Source: Streptomyces sp. NRRL B-24085
GTDB lineage: Bacteria; Actinomycetota; Actinomycetes; Streptomycetales; Streptomycetaceae
Direction: 5' to 3'
DNA: 64,000 nucleotides
Assembly (NCBI RefSeq): GCF_001282115.1
Contig: NZ_LJBR01000029.1
Location: 27,039-91,038, forward strand
Shown: in pieces, positions 18,090 through 28,900 of the stretch
Numbering within the stretch: position 1 is the first letter of the stretch
Layout: each line of letters begins with the position of its first letter
Position numbers and translations under genes: made by a program
Notes under the pieces: generated by a model
What the model saw: the letters and a program-made list of their open reading frames with translations, nothing else
What the model was told of the DNA's origin: nothing
Database searches by the model: none

Positions 18090-18926
18090 CTAGGCCAGCG
18101 GATCCGGTGCCGCGACCACGCCGTGCTCCGCGAGCTTCGCCTTGCCGCCGTCGGGAGCGGTGAGCACGAGCGGCCCCTCCTCCGTCAGCGCCACCGAGTG
18201 CTCCCAGTGGGACGACCAGGTGCCGTCCGTCGTGATGACCGTCCAGTCGTCCGACAGGACCTCCGTCCTGGGCGTGCCCAGGGACACCATCGGCTCGATC
18301 GCCAGGCAGAACCCGGGGACCAGCTTCGGCCCCTTCCCGCGCCGCCGGTCGACGTAGTTCAGCAGGTGCGGGTCCATGTGCATCTCGGTGCCGATGCCGT
18401 GGCCGCCGTAGTCCTCGATGATGCCGTAGCGGCCGCCGCCGGGCTTCGGCTGGCGGCGGATGTACGTCTCGATGGCCCGGGAGACGTCGACGAGCCGGTT
18501 GCCCTGCTTCATCGCCGCGATGCCGGCCCACATCGACTCCTCCGTGACCCGGGAGAGCTCGATCAGTTCGGGGGCGTGGCCCGAGCCCACGAACGCCGTG
18601 TAGGCCGCGTCCCCGTGCCAGCCGTCGATGATCGCGCCGCAGTCGATGGAGATGATGTCGCCATCCTTGAGGACGACCTCGTCGGACGGGATGCCGTGGA
18701 CGACGACCTCGTTCACCGAGGTGCAGATCGTCGCCGGGAAGCCGCCGTAGCCCAGGAAGTTCGGCTTCGCGTCGTGCTCCGCGAGGACCTTGCGCGCGAC
18801 CTGGTCGAGATCCCTGGTCGTGGCCCCGGGCACCGCGGCCTCTCGGGTCGCCGCGTGGATGGCGGCGACGACCAGCCCCGCCTCACGCATCTTGGCGATC
18901 TGCTCGGGGGTCTTGATCTGCACCAT
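18090..18926 (-). CDS. map: Methionine aminopeptidase, type I
   Basis: Removes the initiator methionine. 278 residues; metal-binding signature spread over SIDCGAIIDGWHGDAA, GGHGIGTEMH and LAIEPM, and the FLGYGGFPATICTSVNE segment of type I enzymes. Start ATG at 18924-18926, where similarity begins (MVQIKTPEQIAKMREAG). Follows adk in the secY-adk-map group. Confidence 0.97.
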   Translation of the reverse strand: MVQIKTPEQIAKMREAGLVVAAIHAATREAAVPGATTRDLDQVARKVLAEHDAKPNFLGYGGFPATICTSVNEVVVHGIPSDEVVLKDGDIISIDCGAIIDGWHGDAAYTAFVGSGHAPELIELSRVTEESMWAGIAAMKQGNRLVDVSRAIETYIRRQPKPGGGRYGIIEDYGGHGIGTEMHMDPHLLNYVDRRRGKGPKLVPGFCLAIEPMVSLGTPRTEVLSDDWTVITTDGTWSSHWEHSVALTEEGPLVLTAPDGGKAKLAEHGVVAAPDPLA

Positions 18927-18988
18927 GCGGCGGGAGCCTTTCGAAGGGAGAGGGACGGGTGCCTTCAACGATACGTGCACCCACACAG

Positions 18989-19022
18989 CAGCCGCGGCCC
19001 CCTCGGAAGGGAACCGCGGCTG
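18989..19022. other. Hairpin between adk and map
   Basis: CAGCCGCGG (18989-18997) pairs with CCGCGGCTG (19014-19022), with an inner CCC/GGG stem. A partial terminator or processing site between adk and map. Confidence 0.45.
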
Positions 19023-19041
19023 GTCGTACTCGGAAAAACCG

Positions 19042-19704
19042 CTACGCGGCGTCGTCCTCGTGCTGGAGGGCCTCCATGGCACGGCCGGTGACGTCCTCCA
19101 CCTTGCCGAGCGCCGAGATCGTGACCACCAGGCCCTGGGCCTTGTAGTAGTCGATGATCGGCTCGGTCTGGGTGTGGTAGACCTCGAGGCGCTTGCGGAC
19201 CGTCTCCTCGGAGTCGTCGTCCCGCTGGTACAGCTCGCCGCCGCAGACGTCACAGACGCCGTCCTGCTTCGGCGCCTTGTACGAGACGTGGAAGACGTGC
19301 GCCGAGTCGTTGCGGCAGATGCGGCGGCCGGCGATGCGCTTGACGACCTCCTCCTCGGGGACCTCCAGGTCCAGCACCGCGTCCAGCTTCATGCCCTCGG
19401 TACGGAGCATCTCGTCGAGCGACTCGGCCTGCGAGACGTTGCGCGGGAAGCCGTCGAGCAGGAAGCCCTTCTCGGCGTCGGGCTGCTCCATGCGGTCCTT
19501 GGCCATCCCGATGGTGACCTCGTCCGGAACCAGGTTGCCCGCGTCCATGTAGGACTTCGCGAGTTTGCCGAGGTCCGTCTGCTGGCTGATGTTGGCGCGG
19601 AACAGGTCGCCCGTGGAGATGTGCGGGATCGACAGGTTCTTGGCGAGGAACGCGGCCTGCGTTCCCTTGCCGGCACCCGGCGGCCCGACGAGGACGATAC
19701 GCAT
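19042..19704 (-). CDS. adk: Adenylate kinase
   Basis: 220 residues; converts AMP + ATP to 2 ADP. P-loop [10 protein letters not shown] near the start, LDGFPRN and the LID region. The LID looks like the zinc-type LID of Gram-positives ([11 protein letters not shown]) but the first pair reads CRNDS, so only three cysteines remain and zinc binding is doubtful. Start ATG overlaps the secY stop by one base (TGATG). Confidence 0.98.
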   Translation of the reverse strand: MRIVLVGPPGAGKGTQAAFLAKNLSIPHISTGDLFRANISQQTDLGKLAKSYMDAGNLVPDEVTIGMAKDRMEQPDAEKGFLLDGFPRNVSQAESLDEMLRTEGMKLDAVLDLEVPEEEVVKRIAGRRICRNDSAHVFHVSYKAPKQDGVCDVCGGELYQRDDDSEETVRKRLEVYHTQTEPIIDYYKAQGLVVTISALGKVEDVTGRAMEALQHEDDAA

Positions 19705-21017
19705 CAGCGGAGGAACCCTTCGTAATTGCGCTGCTGGAGCTGGCTCTCGATCTGCTTCACCGTCTCGAGACCCACACCCACGATGATCAGGATGCTGGTC
19801 CCGCCGAACGGGAAGTTCTGGCTTGCCCCGAAGCCGACCAACGCCATCGTTGGCACAAGAGCGATCAGACCCAAGTACAGCGAACCCGGCCAGGTGATCC
19901 GGTTGAGTACGTAGGAGAGGTACTCAGCGGTCGGTCGGCCAGCCCGGATGCCCGGGATGAAGCCACCATACTTCTTCATGTTGTCGGCGACTTCCTCGGG
20001 GTTGAAGGAGATCGCCACGTAGAAGAACGCGAAGAAAACGATGAGCAAGAAGTACAGCGTGATGTAGATCGGGTGGTCGCCCTTGACGAGGTTGGCCTCG
20101 ATCCAGGTCTTCCACCCCGAGGTCCCGCTGGAGAACTGCGCGATCAGCGCCGGGATGTAGAGCAGCGACGACGCGAAGATGACCGGGATCACACCCGCCT
20201 GGTTGACCTTCAGCGGGATGTACGTCGACGTACCGCCGTAGGAACGGCGGCCGATCATGCGCTTCGCGTACTGCACCGGGATACGGCGCTGGGCCTGCTC
20301 GACGAAGACCACCAGACCGACCATGACCAGGCCGACCGCGATGACCGTGCCGAACTCGATCCAGCCGTCCGCCAGGGTGCCCTGCTTCTTGATGGCCCAC
20401 AGCGCGGACGGGAAGGTGGCGGCGATCGAGATGAACATCAGGATCGACATGCCGTTGCCGATGCCGCGGTCGGTGATGAGCTCACCGAGCCACATGACGA
20501 CGGCCGTACCGGCGGTCATCGTGATGACCATGACGATCGTGGTGAAGATCGCGCGGTCCGGGACGATGCTCGACGCGACCGTGCACCCGGAGAAGAGGGC
20601 GCCGCTGCGGGCGGTGGCCACCAGGCCGGTGCCCTGCAGGATGGCGAGGGCCACCGTGAGGTAACGGGTGTACTGCGTGATCTTCGCCGTACCGGCCTGG
20701 CCCTCCTTCTTGAGGGCTTCCAGGCGCGGGATGACCACGGTGAGCAGCTGCAGAATGATGCTCGCGGTGATGTACGGCATGATGCCGAGCGCGAAGACCG
20801 TGATCTGGAGCAGCGCGCCGCCGCTGAACATGTTGACCAGACCGAAGAGTCCCTGGTTGCCGGACGCCTGGTCCACGCACTCCTGGACCGACTTGTAGTC
20901 GACGCCGGGGATCGGGATGTGGGTACCCACGCGGTACACCACGATGATGCCGAGCGTGAAGAGCAGCTTCTTGCGCAGGTCGGGCGTCTTGAACGCCCGG
21001 GCGAACGCGGTGAGCAC
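19704..21017 (-). CDS. secY: Preprotein translocase subunit SecY
   Basis: 437 residues, ten membrane segments forming the protein-conducting channel with SecE (59794-60081 in this window) and SecG. Starts [21 protein letters not shown] from a GTG at 21015-21017 with an AGGAGG ribosome binding site. Conserved [13 protein letters not shown] loop near the C-terminus. A strong terminator (21137-21169) separates it from rplO, so it probably has its own promoter. Confidence 0.99.
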   Translation of the reverse strand: MLTAFARAFKTPDLRKKLLFTLGIIVVYRVGTHIPIPGVDYKSVQECVDQASGNQGLFGLVNMFSGGALLQITVFALGIMPYITASIILQLLTVVIPRLEALKKEGQAGTAKITQYTRYLTVALAILQGTGLVATARSGALFSGCTVASSIVPDRAIFTTIVMVITMTAGTAVVMWLGELITDRGIGNGMSILMFISIAATFPSALWAIKKQGTLADGWIEFGTVIAVGLVMVGLVVFVEQAQRRIPVQYAKRMIGRRSYGGTSTYIPLKVNQAGVIPVIFASSLLYIPALIAQFSSGTSGWKTWIEANLVKGDHPIYITLYFLLIVFFAFFYVAISFNPEEVADNMKKYGGFIPGIRAGRPTAEYLSYVLNRITWPGSLYLGLIALVPTMALVGFGASQNFPFGGTSILIIVGVGLETVKQIESQLQQRNYEGFLR

Positions 21018-21136
21018 GGTGCCTCCTGCGACCCCCGCGCTACTGCGTCAAGGGTGACGGTCTTGAGGTTCGACGAATATGTGGGAAAGCAGTGCAGGCC
21101 ACCTTACCCGGGGGGCCGCCTGCCGTGGAACGACCA

Positions 21137-21169
21137 ACCGGGGATACCTCGTTGTGAGGTATCCCCGGT
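21137..21169 (-). terminator. Terminator between rplO and secY
   Basis: A perfect 14-bp inverted repeat with a GTTGT loop, 24 bp after the rplO stop. It marks the end of the spc ribosomal operon and separates it from secY-adk-map. Confidence 0.75.
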
Positions 21170-21193
21170 GGGTACTGCTTCAGGTCATCGGGC

Positions 21194-21649
21194 TCAGACG
21201 AGCTCGGTGACCGTGCCGCCGGCGGCGGTGATCTTCTCCTTGGCGGAGCCGGAGACGGCGTCGACCGTCACCTGCAGCGCCACCGAGATCTCGCCCTGGC
21301 CGAGGACCTTGACGAGGCTGTTCTTGCGAACGGCACCCTTGGCCACCAGACCCTCGACGGTGACCTCGCCACCCTCGGGGTAGAGGGAGGCCAGCTTGTC
21401 GAGGTTCACGACCTGGTACTCGGTCTTGAACGGGTTCTTGAAGCCCTTCAGCTTCGGAAGACGCATGTGGAGGGGCATCTGGCCACCCTCGAAGCGCTCC
21501 GGAACCTGGTAACGGGCCTTCGTACCCTTGGTACCACGACCGGCCGTCTTACCCTTCGACGCCTCACCACGACCCACACGGGTCTTGGCGGTCTTGGCGC
21601 CCGGGGCGGGACGGAGGTTGTGGATCTTGAGCGGGTTGTTCTCCGCCAT
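21194..21649 (-). CDS. rplO: 50S ribosomal protein L15
   Basis: 151 residues. N-terminal [22 protein letters not shown] and [19 protein letters not shown] are family hallmarks. Two bases after rpmD; last gene of the spc operon before the hairpin terminator. Confidence 0.98.
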   Translation of the reverse strand: MAENNPLKIHNLRPAPGAKTAKTRVGRGEASKGKTAGRGTKGTKARYQVPERFEGGQMPLHMRLPKLKGFKNPFKTEYQVVNLDKLASLYPEGGEVTVEGLVAKGAVRKNSLVKVLGQGEISVALQVTVDAVSGSAKEKITAAGGTVTELV

Positions 21650-21651
21650 GA

Positions 21652-21834
21652 TCAGTCGACCTCCTCGACCGTCACGAGGTGGCGGACGGTGTGCACCATG
21701 CCGCGGAACTCGGGGCGGTCCTCCTTGACGACCTGCGTGTTGATGCCCTTGAGACCAAGGGAACGCAGGGTGTCACGGTGGTTCTGCTTGCTGCCGATGT
21801 ACGACTTCGTCTGCGTGATCCTGAGCTGAGCCAT
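21652..21834 (-). CDS. rpmD: 50S ribosomal protein L30
   Basis: 60 residues ([16 protein letters not shown]...), starting at the ATG 21832-21834, which overlaps the rpsE TAA by one base. Between rpsE and rplO as in most bacteria. Confidence 0.97.
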   Translation of the reverse strand: MAQLRITQTKSYIGSKQNHRDTLRSLGLKGINTQVVKEDRPEFRGMVHTVRHLVTVEEVD

Positions 21835-22442
21835 TACGCAGCACCAGCCCCGGCACGCGCACGAAGCAGAGCCGCGGGAGCGACGTCCTCGAGGGGCAGA
21901 CCGCGGCGGGCCGCGATCTCCTCGGGACGCTGCAGGCCCTTCAGGGCCTCCACGGTCGCGTGCACGATGTTGATCGCGTTCGACGAGCCGAGCGACTTCG
22001 ACAGCACGTCGTGGATACCGGCGCACTCCAGGACGGCACGCACGGGACCACCGGCGATAACACCGGTACCCGGCGAAGCCGGCTTGAGGAGAACGACGCC
22101 GGCAGCCTTCTCACCCGTGATCGGGTGGGGGATGGTGCCCTGGATACGGGGGACCTTGAAGAAGTGCTTCTTGGCCTCCTCAACACCCTTGGCGATGGCG
22201 GCCGGCACCTCCTTGGCCTTGCCGTAACCGACACCCACGGTGCCGTCACCGTCGCCCACCACGACCAGCGCGGTGAAGCTGAAGCGACGACCACCCTTCA
22301 CAACCTTGGCGACACGGTTGATCGCGACGACACGCTCAACGTAAGCAGTCTTCTCGGCGGCGGCTGCGCCACCGTCACGACCCTTACGGTCCCGCCGCTC
22401 GCCGCCACCGGCACCGCCACCGCGGCGCTGGGGTCCAGCCAT
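21834..22442 (-). CDS. rpsE: 30S ribosomal protein S5
   Basis: 202 residues; helps decoding fidelity and mRNA unwinding. A 30-residue Gly/Arg-rich N-terminal extension precedes the S5 core ([34 protein letters not shown]). Overlaps rpmD by one base (TAATG). Confidence 0.98.
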   Translation of the reverse strand: MAGPQRRGGGAGGGERRDRKGRDGGAAAAEKTAYVERVVAINRVAKVVKGGRRFSFTALVVVGDGDGTVGVGYGKAKEVPAAIAKGVEEAKKHFFKVPRIQGTIPHPITGEKAAGVVLLKPASPGTGVIAGGPVRAVLECAGIHDVLSKSLGSSNAINIVHATVEALKGLQRPEEIAARRGLPLEDVAPAALLRARAGAGAA

Positions 22443-22478
22443 TGGATTACCTCTCTCTTTCCGCTAGCTACGAGCGGC

Positions 22479-22862
22479 TCAGAACTTGAGCCCGGCTTCG
22501 CGGGCGGCGTCCGCCAGGGCGGCGATGCGCCCGGCGTACTGGTTGCCACCACGGTCGAATACGACAGCCTCGACACCGGCGGCCTTCGCGCGCTCGGCGA
22601 CCAGGGCGCCGACCTGCTTGGCCTGCGCGGACTTGTCGCCCTCGCCACCGCGGACCGTGGTGTCCAGGGTGGACGCCGACGCCAGGGTGTGCCCCTTGAT
22701 GTCGTCGATCACCTGGGCCACGATGTGGCGGTTCGAGCGGGTAACGACCAGACGGGGACGCTCCGCCGTACCGGAGATCCGCTTGCGGATCCGGATGTGA
22801 CGGCGCTTGATCGCGGCGCGCTTGTAGGCGTCGCCCTTCAGGATCTTCTGTCCGTATGCCAT
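22479..22862 (-). CDS. rplR: 50S ribosomal protein L18
   Basis: 127 residues; binds 5S rRNA. Contains [19 protein letters not shown] and the C-terminal [20 protein letters not shown]. Three bases separate it from rplF. Confidence 0.98.
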   Translation of the reverse strand: MAYGQKILKGDAYKRAAIKRRHIRIRKRISGTAERPRLVVTRSNRHIVAQVIDDIKGHTLASASTLDTTVRGGEGDKSAQAKQVGALVAERAKAAGVEAVVFDRGGNQYAGRIAALADAAREAGLKF

Positions 22863-22865
22863 GGC

Positions 22866-23405
22866 TTACTTACCCGCCTTTCCGACCTTGCGGCGGATGA
22901 CTTCGCCCTCGTACTTGACGCCCTTGGCCTTGTACGGGTCGGGCTTGCGCAGCTTGCGGATGTTGGCCGCAACCTCGCCGACCTTCTGCTTGTCGATGCC
23001 CTCGACCGAGAACCGGGTGGGGGCCTCCACCTTGAAGGTGATGCCCTCGGGGGCCTCGACGGTGATCGGGTGGCTGTAGCCGAGAGCGAACTCGAGGTTC
23101 GAACCCTTGGCCGTCACGCGGTAACCGACACCGCTGATCTCGAGCTTCTTCACGTAACCCTGGGTCACGCCGGTGATCATGTTCGCCACCAGCGTGCGGG
23201 ACAGGCCGTGCAGGGCCTTGTTCTGACGCTCGTCGTTGGGGCGGGTGACGTTGAGAACGCCGTCCTCACCCTTGGCGATGTCGATCGGCGCAGCGACGGT
23301 GTGGGTCAGTTCGCCCTTGGGGCCCTTGACCGAGACCGTACGGCCGTCGATGGTGACGTCCACGCCGGCGGGAACCGTGATGGGGAGCTTGCCAATACGC
23401 GACAT
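22866..23405 (-). CDS. rplF: 50S ribosomal protein L6
   Basis: 179 residues beginning [17 protein letters not shown], with the conserved [18 protein letters not shown] near the end. Located at the factor-binding site of the 50S subunit. spc operon gene. Confidence 0.98.
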   Translation of the reverse strand: MSRIGKLPITVPAGVDVTIDGRTVSVKGPKGELTHTVAAPIDIAKGEDGVLNVTRPNDERQNKALHGLSRTLVANMITGVTQGYVKKLEISGVGYRVTAKGSNLEFALGYSHPITVEAPEGITFKVEAPTRFSVEGIDKQKVGEVAANIRKLRKPDPYKAKGVKYEGEVIRRKVGKAGK

Positions 23406-23429
23406 AGCTGTTTCCTCCGTTCCCTTCCG

Positions 23430-23828
23430 CTACCAGACGTAGGCGAGGACTTCCCCACCCACGCCCTTCTTGCCGGCCTGCTTGTCGGTCAGGAGACCGT
23501 GCGACGTGGAGATGATCGCCACGCCGAGGCCACCGAGGACCTTGGGCAGGTTGGTGGACTTCGCATACACCCGGAGACCGGGCTTGGAGATCCGCTTGAT
23601 GCCCGCGATGGAGCGCTCACGGTTCGGGCCGAACTTCAGCTCGAGGACGAGGTTCTTGCCGACCTCGGCGTCCTCGACCTTCCAGCCCGTGATGAAGCCC
23701 TCCTGCTGGAGGATCTCCGCGATGTGAGACTTGATCTTGGACGCCGGCATCGTCACGGAGTCGTGGTACGCCGAGTTCGCGTTCCGCAGACGCGTAAGCA
23801 TGTCTGCGATCGGATCAGTCATGGTCAT
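23430..23828 (-). CDS. rpsH: 30S ribosomal protein S8
   Basis: 132 residues; central-domain assembly protein. [21 protein letters not shown] at the start and [12 protein letters not shown] near the end. Either the ATG at 23828 or one two codons later could be used. S8 is the classical autorepressor of spc operons in E. coli. Confidence 0.98.
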   Translation of the reverse strand: MTMTDPIADMLTRLRNANSAYHDSVTMPASKIKSHIAEILQQEGFITGWKVEDAEVGKNLVLELKFGPNRERSIAGIKRISKPGLRVYAKSTNLPKVLGGLGVAIISTSHGLLTDKQAGKKGVGGEVLAYVW

Positions 23829-23945
23829 GAATTGGCCTTCGGCCTCTCTCGCCGGGGTTTCCAGGTGCCCATCCCTCTCCTCGATCCGAGACGAGGCGGG
23901 TGCGGTGCGGTGGACCTACGGCGTAGTAAGTCGTACGGGCGACCG

Positions 23946-23994
23946 TCAGGCGCCCAACCCTCCAAGCCTAAGCCATGGAAGGGAGGGCGCCTGA
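23946..23994 (-). other. Long hairpin in the rpsN-rpsH gap
   Basis: TCAGGCGCCC (23946-23955) pairs with GGGCGCCTGA (23985-23994), with a further inner CCCTCCA/TGGAAGGG stem. It lies inside the spc operon in a 213-bp gap where neighbouring genes are a few bases apart, so it may be an attenuator or RNase site. Confidence 0.5.
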
Positions 23995-24041
23995 CACGCC
24001 CATTGCTTACCGAGAGCTTCCAGAATCCCTAAAAGGTGGGA

Positions 24042-24227
24042 TTACCAGGAGCTCTTGGTCACGCCCGGCAGCTCGCCACGGTGAGCCATCTCACGAAGGC
24101 ACACGCGGCACAGGCCGAACTTGCGGTACACGGAGTGCGGACGGCCGCAGCGCTGGCAGCGGGTGTAGCCACGCACACCGAACTTGGGCTTGCGAGCAGC
24201 CTTGGCAATCAGAGCCTTCTTCGCCAT
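24042..24227 (-). CDS. rpsN: 30S ribosomal protein S14, zinc type
   Basis: 61 residues with C24, C27, C40 and C43 forming the zinc ribbon, the short type Z form. Starts five bases after rplE. Streptomyces often carry a zinc-free S14 elsewhere under Zur control. Confidence 0.97.
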   Translation of the reverse strand: MAKKALIAKAARKPKFGVRGYTRCQRCGRPHSVYRKFGLCRVCLREMAHRGELPGVTKSSW

Positions 24228-24232
24228 CTCGC

Positions 24233-24790
24233 TCACGCCTCCTTGAACGGGAAGCCGAGGTGACGAAGGAGCGCGCGGCCCTCAGCGTCGTTGGTCGCCG
24301 TGGTCACCACGGTGATGTCCATGCCCCGGGTACGGTCGATCTTGTCCTGGTCGATCTCGTGGAACATGACCTGCTCCGTGAGACCGAAGGTGTAGTTGCC
24401 ACGGCCGTCGAACTGCTTGGGGGACAGGCCGCGGAAGTCGCGGATGCGCGGCAGCGCGAGCGACAGGGTGCGGTCCAGGAACTCCCACATGCGGTCGCCA
24501 CGAAGCGTGACGTGGGCACCGATCGGCTGGCCCTCACGCAGCTTGAACTGCGCGATGGACTTGCGGGCCTTGGTGACGGCCGGCTTCTGACCGGTGATCG
24601 TGGTGAGGTCGCGGATGGCGCCCTCGATCAGCTTGGAGTCGCGGGCGGCGTCGCCCACACCCATGTTGACCACGATCTTGACGAGGCCGGGGATCTGCAT
24701 GACGTTCTCGTACTTGAACTCGTCACGCAGCTTGCCCGCGATCTCCTCGCGGTACTTCGTCTTGAGACGCGGAGTGGTGGTGGTAGCCAT
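24233..24790 (-). CDS. rplE: 50S ribosomal protein L5
   Basis: 185 residues; 5S rRNA-binding protein contacting S13. Contains [15 protein letters not shown] and [19 protein letters not shown] at 24788-24790 overlaps the rplX stop by one base (TGATG). Confidence 0.98.
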   Translation of the reverse strand: MATTTTPRLKTKYREEIAGKLRDEFKYENVMQIPGLVKIVVNMGVGDAARDSKLIEGAIRDLTTITGQKPAVTKARKSIAQFKLREGQPIGAHVTLRGDRMWEFLDRTLSLALPRIRDFRGLSPKQFDGRGNYTFGLTEQVMFHEIDQDKIDRTRGMDITVVTTATNDAEGRALLRHLGFPFKEA

Positions 24791-25113
24791 CAGATGTCCT
24801 CACCCGTCCGCTTGGCAACGCGGATCTTGTTGCCCTCGTCGTCGAAGCGGTAACCGACACGCGTGACGACCTTGTTGCCGTCCTTCTCAACGACCAGCTG
24901 GACGTTGGAGACGTGGATCGGCGCCTCGGTCGTGACGATGCCACCGGCCTGCGAACCGCGAGCGGTCGGGCCGGCCTTGGTGTGCTTCTTGACCCGGTTG
25001 ACACCCTCGACCAGGACGCGGTCCTCGCGGGGGAAGGCCGCGATGACCTTGCCCTGCTTGCCCTTGTCCTTACCGGTGATGACCTGGACCAGGTCGCCCT
25101 TCTTGATCTTCAT
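24790..25113 (-). CDS. rplX: 50S ribosomal protein L24
   Basis: 107 residues with the KOW motif [18 protein letters not shown] at the start; an assembly initiator of the 50S subunit. Two bases after rplN. Confidence 0.98.
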   Translation of the reverse strand: MKIKKGDLVQVITGKDKGKQGKVIAAFPREDRVLVEGVNRVKKHTKAGPTARGSQAGGIVTTEAPIHVSNVQLVVEKDGNKVVTRVGYRFDDEGNKIRVAKRTGEDI

Positions 25114-25115
25114 GC

Positions 25116-25484
25116 TTACAGCACCTCCGGCGCGAGCGAGATGATCTTCATGAACTTCTTCTCGCGCAGCTCACGGCCGACGGGGCCGAAGATACGGGTG
25201 CCGCGAGGGTCGCCGTCGTTCTTCAGAATGACGGCGGCGTTCTCGTCGAAGCGGATGTACGAGCCGTCCGGACGGCGGCGCTCCTTGACGGTGCGAACGA
25301 TGACCGCCTTGACGACGTCACCCTTCTTCACGTTGCCACCGGGGATCGCGTCCTTGACGGTGGCGACGATGACGTCACCGATGCCCGCGTAGCGGCGACC
25401 GGAGCCACCGAGCACACGGATGCAAAGGATCTCCTTCGCACCAGTGTTGTCGGCGACACGCAGTCGCGACTCCTGCTGGATCAC
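25116..25484 (-). CDS. rplN: 50S ribosomal protein L14
   Basis: 122 residues ([18 protein letters not shown]...), intersubunit bridge protein. GTG start at 25482-25484. First gene of the spc group, 98 bp after rpsQ; that gap holds a stable hairpin. Confidence 0.98.
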   Translation of the reverse strand: MIQQESRLRVADNTGAKEILCIRVLGGSGRRYAGIGDVIVATVKDAIPGGNVKKGDVVKAVIVRTVKERRRPDGSYIRFDENAAVILKNDGDPRGTRIFGPVGRELREKKFMKIISLAPEVL

Positions 25485-25512
25485 GTCTATCTCCTGTTTG
25501 TCTGCCGGTTCC

Positions 25513-25544
25513 CGGCAGGGGCCTCAGGACGAGGACCCCTGCCG
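25513..25544 (-). other. Hairpin between rpsQ and rplN
   Basis: CGGCAGGGG (25513-25521) pairs with CCCCTGCCG (25536-25544), with an inner CCTC/GAGG stem. It sits at the S10/spc operon boundary and may be a partial terminator; rplN would then be reached by read-through. Confidence 0.5.
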
Positions 25545-25582
25545 AGCCTGGCGGAACTGACCTGCGGGGTTGGCCGCAGGAA

Positions 25583-25870
25583 TTACTTGGCCTTCTCGAG
25601 GATCTCGACGACGCGCCAGCGCTTGGTCGCCGACAGCGGGCGGGTCTCCGCGAGGAGGACCCGGTCGCCGACGCCGGCAGCGTTCTGCTCGTCGTGCGCC
25701 TTGAGCTTGTTGGTACGGCGGATGACCTTGCCGTACAGCGCGTGCTTGACGCGGTCCTCGACGGCGACGACGACGGTCTTGTCCATCTTGTCGCTGACGA
25801 CGAGACCCTCACGGGTCTTGCGGAAGCCGCGGGCCTCTGCAGTCTGCTCAGTCACGTTGCTCTCACTCAT
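25583..25870 (-). CDS. rpsQ: 30S ribosomal protein S17
   Basis: 95 residues; OB-fold 16S-binding protein. [20 protein letters not shown] and the C-terminal [14 protein letters not shown]. Overlaps the rpmC stop by one base. Confidence 0.97.
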   Translation of the reverse strand: MSESNVTEQTAEARGFRKTREGLVVSDKMDKTVVVAVEDRVKHALYGKVIRRTNKLKAHDEQNAAGVGDRVLLAETRPLSATKRWRVVEILEKAK

Positions 25871-26094
25871 CAGGCGCTCTCCACCGTCTCGATGCCCAGC
25901 TCGCGCTCACGCATCAGGGTGTAGATCCGCGCGATGTCCTTACGGACGGCCTTGAGCCGACCGTGGTTCTCGAGCTGACCGGTCGCCGCCTGGAAGCGGA
26001 GGTTGAACAGCTCTTCCTTGGCCTCGCGGAGCTTGTTCAGCAGCTCCTCGTTGCCCAGTTCGCGCAGCTCGGACGCCTTGGTACCGGCCGACAT
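25870..26094 (-). CDS. rpmC: 50S ribosomal protein L29
   Basis: 74 residues starting [19 protein letters not shown]; docks trigger factor and SRP at the tunnel exit. The ATG at 26092-26094 shares a base with the rplP stop; a GTG one codon earlier is also possible. Confidence 0.96.
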   Translation of the reverse strand: MSAGTKASELRELGNEELLNKLREAKEELFNLRFQAATGQLENHGRLKAVRKDIARIYTLMRERELGIETVESA

Positions 26095-26513
26095 CACGCT
26101 TCACCTGCCTCGCGCTTGACGATCCGGCACTTCATCGGCAGCTTGTGGGCTGCGCGAGTCAGCGCCTCACGGGCGATCTTCTCGTTGGGGTACGACAGCT
26201 CGAACATGACCCGGCCCGGGTGCACGTTCGCGATCCACCACTCCGGAGAACCCTTACCGGAACCCATGCGGGTCTCGGCAGGCTTCTTGGTGAGGGGACG
26301 GTCCGGGTAGATGTTGATCCAGACCTTGCCGCCACGCTTGATGTGGCGGGTCATCGCGATACGGGCCGCCTCGATCTGGCGGTTGGTCACGTACGCCGGC
26401 GTGAGGGCCTGGATGCCGTACTCGCCGAACGCGACCGTCGTACCGCCCTTGGCCTGACCACGGCGCTTCGGGTGGTGCTGCTTGCGGTGCTTGACCCTAC
26501 GGGGGATCAGCAT
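26094..26513 (-). CDS. rplP: 50S ribosomal protein L16
   Basis: 139 residues; A-site-finger/5S region protein. Begins [19 protein letters not shown] and contains [21 protein letters not shown]10 operon. Confidence 0.98.
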   Translation of the reverse strand: MLIPRRVKHRKQHHPKRRGQAKGGTTVAFGEYGIQALTPAYVTNRQIEAARIAMTRHIKRGGKVWINIYPDRPLTKKPAETRMGSGKGSPEWWIANVHPGRVMFELSYPNEKIAREALTRAAHKLPMKCRIVKREAGEA

Positions 26514-26518
26514 GTCGG

Positions 26519-27340
26519 TCAGGCCTCCGTTCCGGTGCTCTCAGCCGGAGCGGCGGCGGGGGCCTCGGCCTTGGGGGCCTCGGCACCGGCAGCCTGCTGC
26601 GGCTTGCGACCGCGCCGCTCGCCACCGCGGCCACCACGGGCCGGGCGGTCGGCACCACCGCGGGCCGGGCGGTTACCCGCACGGGCAGCGGCGTTCTCGG
26701 CGCGGACCTCGGCGATGTTCTTGACGTCGCCCTTGTAGATCCAGACCTTCACGCCGATGCGGCCGAAGGTCGTCTTGGCCTCGAAGAAGCCGTAGTCCAC
26801 GTTCGCGCGGAGCGTGTGCAGGGGCACGCGGCCCTCGCGGTAGAACTCCGAGCGGGACATCTCGGCGCCACCGAGGCGGCCACCGCACTGGATCTTGATG
26901 CCCTTGGCGCCGGCCTTCATGGCGGACTGCATGCTCTTGCGCATGGCCCGACGGAAGGAGACGCGGGAGGAGAGCTGCTCGGCGACGGCCTGGGCAACCA
27001 GCTGAGCGTCGGTCTCGGGGTTCTTGACCTCGAGGATGTTCAGCTGGACCTGCTTGCCCGTGAGCTTCTCGAGGTCACCGCGGATGCGGTCGGCCTCGGC
27101 GCCACGGCGGCCGATGACGATGCCCGGACGCGCGGTGTGGATGTCCACGCGGACGCGGTCACGGGTGCGCTCGATCTCCACCTTCGAGATGCCGGCGCGC
27201 TCCATGCCGGACGTCATCATCCGACGGATGGCGACGTCTTCCTTGACGTAGTCCTTGTACAGCTTGTCGGCGTACCACCGGGACTTGAAGTCCGTGGTGA
27301 CACCGAGCCGGAACCCATGCGGGTTAACCTTCTGGCCCAT
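26519..27340 (-). CDS. rpsC: 30S ribosomal protein S3
   Basis: 273 residues: KH domain ([21 protein letters not shown]), S3 C-terminal domain, then an Arg/Gly/Ala/Pro-rich tail of about 60 residues characteristic of actinomycetes. Lines the mRNA entry channel. ATG overlaps the rplV TAA (TAATG). Confidence 0.98.
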   Translation of the reverse strand: MGQKVNPHGFRLGVTTDFKSRWYADKLYKDYVKEDVAIRRMMTSGMERAGISKVEIERTRDRVRVDIHTARPGIVIGRRGAEADRIRGDLEKLTGKQVQLNILEVKNPETDAQLVAQAVAEQLSSRVSFRRAMRKSMQSAMKAGAKGIKIQCGGRLGGAEMSRSEFYREGRVPLHTLRANVDYGFFEAKTTFGRIGVKVWIYKGDVKNIAEVRAENAAARAGNRPARGGADRPARGGRGGERRGRKPQQAAGAEAPKAEAPAAAPAESTGTEA

Positions 27341-27687
27341 TACCGGGTTCCTTCCTTGCTGCTGACGACCACGGTGATGTGGCTGGTCCGCTTGCGGATC
27401 CGGTAGGCACGGCCCTGGGCGCGCGGCCGGAACCGCTTCAGGGTCGGGCCCTCGTCGACGTACGCCTCGGAGATGAAGAGGCTGTCGGCGTCGGTGTGGT
27501 CGTAGTTGTGCGCGGCGTTGGCGATGGCGCTGTCGAGCACCTTGCCGACGGGCACTGAGGCGGCCTGCGGAGCGAATCGCAGGACCGCCTGAGCCTCCGT
27601 GGCGTCCATGCCACGGATAAGGTCCACCACGCGGCGGGCCTTCATGGGCGTAACGCGGATGTACCGCGCCTGGGCCCTGGCTTCCAT
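27340..27687 (-). CDS. rplV: 50S ribosomal protein L22
   Basis: 115 residues; its loop lines the exit tunnel and can carry macrolide-resistance changes. [19 protein letters not shown] at the start and [18 protein letters not shown] in the tunnel loop look normal. Confidence 0.98.
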   Translation of the reverse strand: MEARAQARYIRVTPMKARRVVDLIRGMDATEAQAVLRFAPQAASVPVGKVLDSAIANAAHNYDHTDADSLFISEAYVDEGPTLKRFRPRAQGRAYRIRKRTSHITVVVSSKEGTR

Positions 27688-27731
27688 GGTTGTCCCTCTC
27701 AGTTACTTACGTGTCTGAATGCGATCCGCGT

Positions 27732-28013
27732 TTAGCGGCGCTTCGACTTCCGGTCGTCCTTGACGTGACCCCGGAAGGTGCGCGTCGGCGAGAACTCGCC
27801 GAGCTTGTGACCGACCATCGACTCGGTGACGAACACCGGGATGTGGGTCTTGCCGTTGTGCACCGCGATCGTGTGGCCGAGCATGGCCGGGACGATCATC
27901 GAGCGACGGGACCAGGTCTTGATGACGTTCTTGGAACCGGCTTCGTTCTGGGCGTCCACCTTCTTGATCAGGTGGTCGTCGACGAAGGGCCCCTTCTTGA
28001 GACTGCGCGGCAT
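27732..28013 (-). CDS. rpsS: 30S ribosomal protein S19
   Basis: 93 residues beginning [15 protein letters not shown] with [19 protein letters not shown], the S19 signature. Binds 16S rRNA with S13 in the head. S10 operon. Confidence 0.98.
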   Translation of the reverse strand: MPRSLKKGPFVDDHLIKKVDAQNEAGSKNVIKTWSRRSMIVPAMLGHTIAVHNGKTHIPVFVTESMVGHKLGEFSPTRTFRGHVKDDRKSKRR

Positions 28014-28025
28014 CTAAACCCGCTC

Positions 28026-28862
28026 CTAGCGCTTCTTGTTCGTCTTGCGGCGGCGGACGATGTACTTGTTCGAAGCCTTCTTCGGCGAACGAGTACGACC
28101 CTCCTTCTGACCCCAGGGGCTGACCGGGTGGCGACCACCGGAGGTCTTGCCCTCACCACCACCGTGGGGGTGGTCAACCGGGTTCATCGCCACACCGCGA
28201 ACGGTCGGGCGGACGCCCAGCCAGCGCTTGCGGCCGGCCTTACCCCAGTTGATGTTGCTCTGCTCGGCGTTGCCGACCTCGCCGACCGTGGCGCGGCAGC
28301 GCTGGTCGACCAGGCGGATCTCACCGGAGGGCATGCGGAGGTGGGCCATGGTGCCCTCCTTCGCGAGCAGCTGCACGGAGGCACCGGCGGAGCGGGCGAA
28401 CTTGGCGCCGCCACCGGGACGGAGCTCGATCGCGTGGATCGTGGTACCGACCGGGATGTTGCGGAGCGCCAGGTTGTTGCCCGGCTTGATGTCGGCCCCG
28501 GGACCGTTCTCGACGCGGTCACCCTGCTGCAGGTTGCGCGGGGCGAGGATGTAGCGCTTCTCGCCGTCGGCGTAGTGCAGCAGCGCGATGCGCGCGGTGC
28601 GGTTGGGGTCGTACTCGATGTGCGCGACCTTCGCCGGCACGCCGTCCTTGTCATGGCGACGGAAGTCGATGACACGGTAGGCGCGCTTGTGTCCGCCACC
28701 CTGGTGGCGAACGGTCACACGACCGGCGTTGTTACGGCCGCCCTTGCTGTGCAGCGGGCGGACCAGCGACTTCTCCGGCGTGGACCGCGTGACCTCGACG
28801 AAGTCGGCGACGCTGGAGCCACGACGGCCCGGCGTAGTCGGCTTGTACTTGCGGATTCCCAT
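28026..28862 (-). CDS. rplB: 50S ribosomal protein L2
   Basis: 278 residues; near the peptidyl-transferase centre. [18 protein letters not shown] and the conserved [16 protein letters not shown] loop with its histidine. S10 operon. Confidence 0.99.
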   Translation of the reverse strand: MGIRKYKPTTPGRRGSSVADFVEVTRSTPEKSLVRPLHSKGGRNNAGRVTVRHQGGGHKRAYRVIDFRRHDKDGVPAKVAHIEYDPNRTARIALLHYADGEKRYILAPRNLQQGDRVENGPGADIKPGNNLALRNIPVGTTIHAIELRPGGGAKFARSAGASVQLLAKEGTMAHLRMPSGEIRLVDQRCRATVGEVGNAEQSNINWGKAGRKRWLGVRPTVRGVAMNPVDHPHGGGEGKTSGGRHPVSPWGQKEGRTRSPKKASNKYIVRRRKTNKKR

Positions 28863-28900
28863 TTCTCAGTCCTCGTCCGATATCGGACGATCCGACCCGC

